Below, in pieces: positions 57,553 through 64,000 of a stretch of DNA of 64,000 nt. Numbering within the stretch: the first letter of the stretch is position 1; the number at the start of each line of letters is the position of its first letter. Position numbers and translations under genes: made by a program. The notes beneath the pieces were generated by a model. The model made no database searches. It was not told the origin of the DNA and saw only the letters and a list, made by a program, of their open reading frames with translations. The DNA comes from an uncultured Commensalibacter sp. (lineage in GTDB: Bacteria; Pseudomonadota; Alphaproteobacteria; Acetobacterales; Acetobacteraceae), in NCBI GenBank assembly GCA_945266285.1, contig CALYOP010000004.1:155615-219614 (forward strand), in the 5' to 3' direction.

Positions 57553-59832
57553 TTACTTTTCCATTTCAATTGATTGTTTTGCGGCAATTGCTGTTAAATT
57601 CAGTATCCCTCTGGCTGTTGTACTTTCAGTAATAATATGTAATGGTTTCGTCGCTCCCATTGTAATAGGACCGATTTGTAGTGCATTACTAGCTGCACGC
57701 ACTAAAGAAAGACCAATACTTGCCGAATTAATATCAGGCATAATCAACAAATTGGCAGACCCCTTTAAAGGAGAATTATCAACAAGTTGTGCACGCAGCG
57801 TAGGACTTAAAGCAACATCTCCGCGCATTTCGCCATCAATCTCAAGTGTTGGATTCTTTTCGTGAATGATTGACAAAGCTTTACGCATTTTCAGTGGAGT
57901 TTCTGTCTTTCCTGCACCAAAAGATGAATAAGACAATAAAGCCACCCTTGGATTCATGCCAAATAACGAAATCATTTCAACGCTTAACAATGTTAATTCT
58001 GCAATTTGTTCAGCCGTTGGATTTAAATGAAGATAAGCATCCCCTATAAAAAACATGGCATTAGATTGAATAAGACTGGTCAAAGTATATAATTGGCTAA
58101 CATCGGGACGCTTTGGAATAATACCGTCAACGGCCTTAAAAACGCTATACCATTCACTATATCCACCAATCAAAGCAGCATCAACAAGGCCTTCCCGCAA
58201 CATCATCGCAGCTGTAACACCTCGACGACGATATACTTGTTGTCTGGCAGAAGAAGGAGGTATTCCTTCTCGTTCAACCAATCTTTGATAAGGTTTCTCT
58301 AAAGAAGCATAAAGCTCTTTATCAAATTCAGGGTCAATAACTCTGACATCTTCATCAATCTTTAATTTTAATCCAAGCGCTTTGATCTTTGCTTGAATTT
58401 TTTCGCGTTTACCAACCAAAATTGGCTCTGCCAAATGTTCATCTACGACGGTTTGTACAGCACGCAAAACTCGGTCATGTTCCCCTTCCGAATAAACGAT
58501 TTTCTGAGGTCGATGCTGTTTTACGGCTTCAAATACCGGATGCATCACATGACCAGAACGGAAAACAAAATCAGATAATTTTCTTAAATATTTCGGAAAA
58601 TCTTCAATTGGTCGTGTTGCAACACCACTTTCCATTGCAGATTTGGCTACAGCCGGTGCAATTTGCAAGATTAATCTTGGATCAAAAGGTTTTGGAAGGA
58701 TATAATCTCTACCAAATGAAGGTGCATCCCCACCATAAGCAGACAAAACAACCTCACTTGCTTCTGCCATCGCCAGTTTTGCCAAGGCATGAACTGCTGC
58801 ATGCTGCATTTGTAAATTGATCTGACTAGCGCCAACATCTAATGCACCGCGAAAAATAAAAGGAAAGCACAAGACATTATTGACTTGGTTAGGATAATCA
58901 GAACGTCCTGTAGCAACAATTGCATCAGGGCGGACTTGTTTAACGATATCGGGAATGATTTCTGGTTCTGGGTTAGCCAAAGCAAATATAATTGGCTTAT
59001 CCGCCATTAAAGGAAGCCATTCTGATTTTAAAACACCTGCAGCAGATAAGCCAAGGAATACATCTGTACCTTTAATAACTTCTTCCAAAGTCCGAGCATT
59101 GGTTTCTTTTGCATAACGGGCCATATTTTCTGGCATATTTGGATTCCGACCTTTCCAAACCACGCCTTCAATATCGGTTAAGGTTACATTTTCTGGTTTC
59201 AATCCCATCGTAACCATCAAATCAACACAGGCCATAGCGGCGGCACCTGCACCCGAAGTTACCAATTTAACTTCTTCGATTTTCTTTCCCTGCAATAACA
59301 AACCATTGACTAAGGCCGCAGCAACAACGATTGCTGTTCCATGTTGATCGTCATGAAATACAGGAATATTCATGCGCGACTGCAATGTTTTTTCAATAAT
59401 AAAACATTCGGGAGCTTTAATATCTTCCAGATTAATCGCACCAAAAGTTGGTTCTAATGCTTGTACGACATTACAAAATTGTTCTGGATCACTCGCATCT
59501 ACTTCGATATCAAAAACATCGATATCAGCAAATTTTTTGAAAAGAACTGCCTTTCCTTCCATAACCGGTTTACTAGCAAGGGGGCCTATATTTCCAAGCC
59601 CTAAAACGGCCGTACCATTTGATATAACCGCAACCAGATTCCCTCGGGCAGTATACTGACTTACGGTCGCGGGATTTGCTTTAATTTCTAGACAAGGAGC
59701 CGCTACCCCAGGCGAATAGGCTAAAGATAAATCATGCTGGGTAGTCATGCGCTTTGTTGGCATGATTGCAAGCTTACCAGCAGATGGACATGTATGATAA
59801 TCTAAAGCAGCCTGTCGAAACTCTTTATCCAT
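57553..59832 (-). CDS. maeB: NADP-dependent malic enzyme fused to a phosphotransacetylase-like domain
   Basis: Cytosolic enzyme that decarboxylates malate to pyruvate while making NADPH. The 759 residues have two parts. The malic enzyme domain (1 to about 430) shows [55 protein letters not shown] and the Rossmann loop [15 protein letters not shown]. The phosphotransacetylase-like domain (about 430-755) shows [29 protein letters not shown] and LLSYSSFGA. In MaeB-type enzymes the second domain is a regulatory acetyl-CoA sensor without transferase activity. The gene is single, with tRNA-Leu upstream. Confidence 0.96.
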   Translation of the reverse strand: MDKEFRQAALDYHTCPSAGKLAIMPTKRMTTQHDLSLAYSPGVAAPCLEIKANPATVSQYTARGNLVAVISNGTAVLGLGNIGPLASKPVMEGKAVLFKKFADIDVFDIEVDASDPEQFCNVVQALEPTFGAINLEDIKAPECFIIEKTLQSRMNIPVFHDDQHGTAIVVAAALVNGLLLQGKKIEEVKLVTSGAGAAAMACVDLMVTMGLKPENVTLTDIEGVVWKGRNPNMPENMARYAKETNARTLEEVIKGTDVFLGLSAAGVLKSEWLPLMADKPIIFALANPEPEIIPDIVKQVRPDAIVATGRSDYPNQVNNVLCFPFIFRGALDVGASQINLQMQHAAVHALAKLAMAEASEVVLSAYGGDAPSFGRDYILPKPFDPRLILQIAPAVAKSAMESGVATRPIEDFPKYLRKLSDFVFRSGHVMHPVFEAVKQHRPQKIVYSEGEHDRVLRAVQTVVDEHLAEPILVGKREKIQAKIKALGLKLKIDEDVRVIDPEFDKELYASLEKPYQRLVEREGIPPSSARQQVYRRRGVTAAMMLREGLVDAALIGGYSEWYSVFKAVDGIIPKRPDVSQLYTLTSLIQSNAMFFIGDAYLHLNPTAEQIAELTLLSVEMISLFGMNPRVALLSYSSFGAGKTETPLKMRKALSIIHEKNPTLEIDGEMRGDVALSPTLRAQLVDNSPLKGSANLLIMPDINSASIGLSLVRAASNALQIGPITMGATKPLHIITESTTARGILNLTAIAAKQSIEMEK

Positions 59833-59946
59833 TTTTCCCTCTTAGTTATTTCATGTTAAGAAATACCTTAGCTTAAATCACGAAAAACTTCAAAACACGA
59901 GGAATTAATTTGTAGGGAAATTGATATACTTCGTACTTAAGGAAAT

Positions 59947-60033
59947 TGGTGCGGCCGAGAAGACTCGAACTTCCACGGGGTTTACCCCCACAAGCACCTC
60001 AAGCTTGCGCGTCTACCATTCCGCCACGGCCGC
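59947..60033 (-). tRNA. tRNA-Leu (anticodon GAG)
   Basis: Minus-strand class II tRNA. The acceptor GCGGCCG pairs with CGGCCGC. The anticodon stem CAAGC/GCTTG holds the loop TTGAGGT (anticodon GAG), the long variable arm is TGGGGGTAAACCCCGT, the T arm contains GTTCGAGTC, and CCA is encoded. It decodes CUC and CUU leucine codons and is the second leucine tRNA in the window. Confidence 0.96.
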
Positions 60034-60089
60034 AACGTGACAAAGTATTGTTTAGATGATAACTAAACTCTGGTCGTCTTCTATATCCG

Positions 60090-60812
60090 ATGAAAAGCTT
60101 TCAGGCAATGACCTTTCCAACAATATTTTGGCAAAAAAGTAATTATTTAATTCCGTATCCCCAATCAACGGCCTGGATGAAAGCATATGTTAAACAAATT
60201 TATGCTGAAAAGGCACCAGAATGCCTATGGTTTTTAGAACATCCCCGCTTATATACGGCTGGCACTTCTGCAAAAGAGGAAGATCTACTCAATTCTGAAA
60301 ACATTCCAATTTATCGAAGTAATCGTGGAGGGCAGTGGACTTATCATGGGCCAGGACAGCGAATTCTTTATGTCATGATGGATTTACGCAAGAATCATCC
60401 TCATATTCCAGCCCGTGACATTCATGCTTTTGTTTATGCTCTGGAAGAATGGGTAGCGAAAAGCCTTGAGAAACTTGGCATTCAAACAGAAAAACGTTCT
60501 GATCGTATAGGATTATGGGTCATTGACCCAAAAACTGGCAAAGAAGAAAAAATTGCAGCTTTGGGAATCAAGCTCTCCCATTGGATTAGCTGGCATGGTA
60601 TTGCTTTAAATGTTCAGCCAAACCTTGAAGATTATCAAGGGATTATACCATGCGGCTTACAAAGCTATGGTGTTACCAGTCTACAAAAACTGGGTGTGAA
60701 TATCTCAATGGATGAAATCGACCGGATTCTAATACAAGAATGGGAAAACTTTTTCGGAAGCCCTCTGCAACCAATGCCTCGTAATCCGGACTTCACGAAT
60801 CTGGATATGTAA
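60090..60812 (+). CDS. lipB: Octanoyltransferase LipB
   Basis: Transfers octanoate from acyl carrier protein to the lipoyl domains of 2-oxoacid dehydrogenases and the glycine cleavage system. The 240 residues show the family motifs FLEHPRLYTAGTS, RSNRGGQWTYHGPGQRILYVMMDL, catalytic K161 in ALGIKLSHWISWHGIALNV and catalytic C188 in IIPCGLQSYGVTSL. The last 20 bases overlap the end of the convergent LolA-like gene. Confidence 0.96.
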   Translation: MKSFQAMTFPTIFWQKSNYLIPYPQSTAWMKAYVKQIYAEKAPECLWFLEHPRLYTAGTSAKEEDLLNSENIPIYRSNRGGQWTYHGPGQRILYVMMDLRKNHPHIPARDIHAFVYALEEWVAKSLEKLGIQTEKRSDRIGLWVIDPKTGKEEKIAALGIKLSHWISWHGIALNVQPNLEDYQGIIPCGLQSYGVTSLQKLGVNISMDEIDRILIQEWENFFGSPLQPMPRNPDFTNLDM

Positions 60813-61407
60813 ACAGATTTTCTGACACAACCCCTGCCGGTTTAATATCATAAAGATGCATCTGACTGTGATTATTACGGGCATCAACGGCCTGTAATTC
60901 ATATAAAGCAAGCTTGCCTTGCACATCATAAAAAGACAAGGTTAACAACCCTTGCGATGGATTATCCGCACTTGCCAAGGAAATTTGTATGCTATTCGTA
61001 TTCCGTTGGATGGCAGTTATAATAATTGGCTCTTTTAAAAGAACAGGACGATGAAGCATTAACCCCAATGGATTACGTGCAAGCCCAATATGTGTGACGG
61101 ATTGATTACCAAAATCTTTCGCAACCATACGTTTTCCTTTGGCAACCACCACCATACGCGAAGGTTGATCATAATCCAATCGTAATTGCCCCGGTAAATA
61201 GGTTAGATGTCCCGTTGATTGTTTTCCATCTGGCCATACCTGCATAAAATTACCTTGAATACCCGCATTATCATTTAAATAGGTTTCAATACGGCTTATA
61301 TCCTTCAGATCTGTCATAGAACGCGATGGGTTACGTCCTGTCTGACATGCTGCTAATAGCGTTGTCGGTAACAAAAAAACAAAATTTCTCCGGGTTACTC
61401 CAACCAT
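60793..61407 (-). CDS. LolA-like outer-membrane lipoprotein carrier family protein
   Basis: A 204-residue envelope protein with the LolA/LolB-type unclosed beta-barrel pattern: IQGNFMQVWPDGKQSTGHLTYLPGQLRLDYDQPSRMVVVAKGKRMVAKD, then ITAIQRNTNSIQISLASADNPSQG. The N-terminus MVGVTRRNFVFLLPTTLLAAC carries twin arginines before the hydrophobic stretch and a lipobox LAAC at Cys21, so it may be a Tat-exported or Sec-exported lipoprotein. Ordinary LolA is soluble. It could be a specialised carrier or a LolA protein with an anchor. Its 3' end overlaps lipB by 20 bases, convergently. Confidence 0.8.
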   Translation of the reverse strand: MVGVTRRNFVFLLPTTLLAACQTGRNPSRSMTDLKDISRIETYLNDNAGIQGNFMQVWPDGKQSTGHLTYLPGQLRLDYDQPSRMVVVAKGKRMVAKDFGNQSVTHIGLARNPLGLMLHRPVLLKEPIIITAIQRNTNSIQISLASADNPSQGLLTLSFYDVQGKLALYELQAVDARNNHSQMHLYDIKPAGVVSENLFTYPDS

Positions 61408-61665
61408 AAACTACCCCCTTCAGATAAATAAAAAACGCATATTCGGTTATCATTATCAATTTTTATTCTAACCCTTGAAGAATAGAAACAAAGGTTTATT
61501 TTTGAATAGAAAGCTTTCTCATTCATAATCTTTTTTCTTAAAAAAAAGATGGTTTTTCCTGTTTTATCTATTCTATGAACAATTTATTTGTCGTTTTGTC
61601 TTATCTTTCATAAAAAGCTATAATTATTTTTTATTTATTCATCAGCCTTTGTCTGCAATTTTATA

Positions 61666-62259
61666 ATGTGTGCAAGATATTCTCATTTTCGTGCTTTTGA
61701 TCCCGATCCCGATGCGCCAGATCAAATATGCGATATGCCCGGATGCATGAATGCAGCGGGATATCGTGCGCCACGTTCTCCAAAAGCCCTTAATCAATAT
61801 TATTGGTTTTGCCTCAACCATATTAAAATCTATAATAAAAATTGGGATTATTATCGAGGTATGAGCCCCGCCCAAATTGAAGCTCATCTACGATCGGCAA
61901 CCGTCTGGGATAAACCCTCGTGGAAACTTGGACATTTAGGAGGCGCATCTTTGTTTGATAAGGAAAATATGCATGATCCTTTCGACATTTTTGCTGATAC
62001 GCCCAAATATCATAAAAAATTTAATAAAGAAAAACAGCAGCACTACGCCCCTCCTCCTAATTTACGTGAACCTTTAGATACACTGGGATTATCATGGCCT
62101 GTTTCATTGGACGAATTACGTAAACGTTATACAGCACTTGCACGTCAACATCATCCTGATACCAATGGTGGCGATCCAGTATCGGAAGAACATTTCAAGG
62201 TAATTAGTTCTGCTTATGCATTATTACGTGATCATCTTAGAAATTTACCTTCATCCTAA
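61666..62259 (+). CDS. J-domain protein preceding cobS
   Basis: A 197-residue DnaJ-like protein. The J domain is at the C-terminus (about 138-193): LGLSWPVSLDELRKRYTALARQHHPDTNGGDP with HPD at 163-165. The N-terminal 100 residues hold a cysteine cluster (C22, C27, C49 in ICDMPGCM and WFCLNH) that could bind a metal. This combination, directly upstream of cobS, recurs in alphaproteobacteria. It would stimulate a DnaK-type chaperone on an unknown client. The 258-base gap before it (61408-61665) shows only AT-rich sequence. Confidence 0.88.
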   Translation: MCARYSHFRAFDPDPDAPDQICDMPGCMNAAGYRAPRSPKALNQYYWFCLNHIKIYNKNWDYYRGMSPAQIEAHLRSATVWDKPSWKLGHLGGASLFDKENMHDPFDIFADTPKYHKKFNKEKQQHYAPPPNLREPLDTLGLSWPVSLDELRKRYTALARQHHPDTNGGDPVSEEHFKVISSAYALLRDHLRNLPSS

Positions 62260-62313
62260 ATCCAGCTAAGCTATAGATTAATGTAGTGATATAAAAACTT
62301 TTAAGGAAACCTA

Positions 62314-63327
62314 ATGGCCGAAGATTCTCTAACTGCAACGCAATCCAGTGAATTACCGTCAATTTCGGTTCTTTCCGAACCTGACAAGAAGTTTAATGTT
62401 CGGGAAACTTTTAATATTGATCTCGATATGGAGGTTGATGGGTTTTCAATACGTACATCTTTGGTTCCTGAAGAAGATCCAAGCTACTGCTTTGATAAAG
62501 AAACCACACATGCGATTTTAGCAGGATTTAAATATAACCGCCGTGTCATGGTTCAAGGCTTTCATGGCACAGGGAAATCGTCGCATATTGAACAAATTGC
62601 ATCTCGCCTAAACTGGCCTTGTATTCGAATCAATTTGGATAGTCATATTTCTCGGATTGACCTCATTGGTAAAGATGCCATTGTCCTCAAAGATGGCAAA
62701 CAAATTACCCAATTCCAAGAAGGATTACTGCCTTGGGCTTTAGAACACCCTTGTGCATTGGTTTTTGATGAATATGATGCCGGACGTCCTGATGTTATGT
62801 TTGTTATCCAACGTGTTCTGGAAACCGAAGGTAAGTTAACCCTTCTTGATCAGAACCGAGTTATCTATCCCAACCCATTTTTTCGCCTTTTTGCCACCGC
62901 GAACACAATTGGTTTAGGTGATACAACAGGCATGTATCATGGCACTCAACAAATTAACCAAGGCCAGATGGATCGTTGGAATATTGTATCTACGCTCAAT
63001 TATCTTCCCCATAAGCAAGAAACAGATATTGTTATGGCAAAAATGGGTATAGATGCTTCGGACAGCAAAAATAAAAAAATGATTGAATCAATGGTTGCGC
63101 TGGCTGACCTTACACGAAATGGTTTCGCTTCTGGAGAAATTTCAACCGTTATGTCGCCTCGTACCGTTATCACATGGGCTGAAAACTATAATATTTTCAA
63201 AGACTTATCTTTTGCTTTTCGCCTGACCTTTCTCAATAAATGTGATGAAACTGAACGAAGAACAATCGCAGAATATTATCAACGTTGTTTTAATATCGAC
63301 CCATTGATTACAGAAAAGGCGAAATAA
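62314..63327 (+). CDS. cobS: Cobaltochelatase subunit CobS
   Basis: AAA+ ATPase subunit of the aerobic cobaltochelatase, which with CobT drives CobN to insert cobalt during cobalamin synthesis. The 337 residues show Walker A (GFHGTGKSSHIEQ, K88), Walker B as CALVFDEYDAGRPD, and the sensor region LFATANTIGLGDTTGMYHGTQQINQGQMDRW. cobT starts four bases after its stop, giving a normal cobST operon. CobN is not in this window. Confidence 0.95.
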   Translation: MAEDSLTATQSSELPSISVLSEPDKKFNVRETFNIDLDMEVDGFSIRTSLVPEEDPSYCFDKETTHAILAGFKYNRRVMVQGFHGTGKSSHIEQIASRLNWPCIRINLDSHISRIDLIGKDAIVLKDGKQITQFQEGLLPWALEHPCALVFDEYDAGRPDVMFVIQRVLETEGKLTLLDQNRVIYPNPFFRLFATANTIGLGDTTGMYHGTQQINQGQMDRWNIVSTLNYLPHKQETDIVMAKMGIDASDSKNKKMIESMVALADLTRNGFASGEISTVMSPRTVITWAENYNIFKDLSFAFRLTFLNKCDETERRTIAEYYQRCFNIDPLITEKAK

Positions 63328-63330
63328 AGA

Positions 63331-64000
63331 ATGAAGGAGAAAACTTTAAAAGACGGTCACACCACCACTTCTTCCCCGTCTTCTTCTCCTAATGAAACGC
63401 ATTACGATCCTGAACAGTTTAAACGGGCAACAATTGGTGTTGTTCACGCCCTAAGTGGGCGGCAGGATATGGATATTAATTTTTATTCTGGAACAACACG
63501 GCAGAATGCTACCTTTTCTACAGCCGTTTCAAAACAAGTCTATTTGCCACAACCGCCTCAGCAAATAGAAAAAAAAGCTTTATCTCAATTACGAGGTGTC
63601 GCCGATGCCGCTGCTTTGCGTTTGAAATATCACAACGTCCGTTTACATGAACAATTTCAGCCTGATCCAGGCGATGCCCGAACCAGCTTTGATGCGCTTG
63701 AACAAGTACGCGTTGAAGCTTTAGGTAGCCGTTACATGAAAGGCGTTGCGGCGAACCTACATTCAATCGTCGAACAAGCCAGCAAGGATGAAGGTCATGC
63801 CCATATGACCAAGGCTGAACAAATGCCGGCTTCGGTTGCATTATCATTGTTGGTTAGAGAAAAATTAACTGGAGAACCGCCTCCTAGAGATTCGCGAAAA
63901 ATATTAAATTTGTGGCGAGATCGTTTGGATGAAGCCGGCAAAGAAGCATTAAATCATATGGCGGAACATTTAGAAGACCAAGCCGCCTTCGCCAAAGATA
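63331..64000 (+). CDS. cobT: Cobaltochelatase subunit CobT, N-terminal part (cut by window edge)
   Basis: The frame opens with the ATG at 63331 and stays open to the window end (223 codons). The peptide contains YDPEQFKRATIGVVHALSGR, then GVADAAALRLKYHNVRLHEQFQPD and EQVRVEALGSRYMKGVAANL, which match the start of CobT. CobT is the partner of CobS in the ATPase component of aerobic cobaltochelatase; its VWA domain would lie beyond the edge. It is coupled to cobS, with a three-base gap between stop and start. Confidence 0.93.
   Translation, partial: MKEKTLKDGHTTTSSPSSSPNETHYDPEQFKRATIGVVHALSGRQDMDINFYSGTTRQNATFSTAVSKQVYLPQPPQQIEKKALSQLRGVADAAALRLKYHNVRLHEQFQPDPGDARTSFDALEQVRVEALGSRYMKGVAANLHSIVEQASKDEGHAHMTKAEQMPASVALSLLVREKLTGEPPPRDSRKILNLWRDRLDEAGKEALNHMAEHLEDQAAFAKD

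Overview
The window reads as chromosome of a low-GC member of the Acetobacteraceae (Alphaproteobacteria), most like an insect-gut Commensalibacter-type organism. This is an inference from gene content and composition, not a database match. Points in favour are the alphaproteobacterial gene orders (lysC ... prfA-prmC-DUF4167, rplM-rpsI-argC, a J-domain gene followed by cobS and cobT), typical alphaproteobacterial families (DUF1489, DUF4167, short HisG-dependent HisZ, SerC), AT-rich intergenic DNA, and a Hint-domain beta-solenoid protein of a kind common in acetic acid bacteria.

Layout. 1-1.6 kb: start of hisZ, serC and tRNA-Leu(CAA) on the minus strand. 1.8-10.1 kb: a two-gene plus-strand operon for a bacterial alpha-2-macroglobulin and penicillin-binding protein 1C, a periplasmic defence and repair pair. 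10.1-12.1 kb: rplM-rpsI-argC (minus). 12.3-21.4 kb: a mixed stretch with an SDR-family protein, tRNA-His, an orphan double-glycine-leader peptide, a DUF2157 membrane protein, a YggS-type PLP protein, kup, hemW, DUF1489, a putative glycosyltransferase, tRNA-Met and DUF4167. 21.6-30.1 kb: a long minus-strand housekeeping run (lysC, a flavin oxidoreductase, a RodZ-like protein, ispG, hisS, prfA, prmC), interrupted only by a small secreted-protein gene on the opposite strand between prfA and prmC. ubiG follows on the plus strand.

31.1-48.8 kb is the unusual region. It is a 17.7 kb minus-strand block encoding, in transcription order, a small unclassified protein, an 1810-residue beta-solenoid protein ending in a Hedgehog/intein-type (Hint) domain, a degenerate adenylate-forming enzyme, a fully reducing type I polyketide synthase (KS-AT-DH-ER-KR-ACP), a fatty-acyl-AMP ligase with a C-terminal ACP-like domain, and a TibC/Aah-type autotransporter O-heptosyltransferase. 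The last three genes abut or overlap. My reading is a surface-protein modification system: the heptosyltransferase is the natural partner of the solenoid repeats, and the PKS/FAAL pair makes a reduced lipid-like chain whose acceptor is unknown. Attachment of that chain to the solenoid protein through its Hint domain is an attractive but untested hypothesis.

49.1-57.4 kb returns to housekeeping on the minus strand: DUF2147, grxC, a frameshifted comF, yjbQ, trpS, an FKBP lipoprotein, argG, a methyltransferase, a phosphohexomutase and galU. The phosphohexomutase and galU supply sugar nucleotides for envelope glycans. 57.5-64 kb: maeB (malic enzyme-phosphotransacetylase fusion), tRNA-Leu(GAG), lipB, a LolA-like protein, a J-domain protein, cobS and the start of cobT.

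The four tRNA genes, intrinsic terminators and gene starts were read by eye. Functional names rest on recognised motifs, without a homology search.
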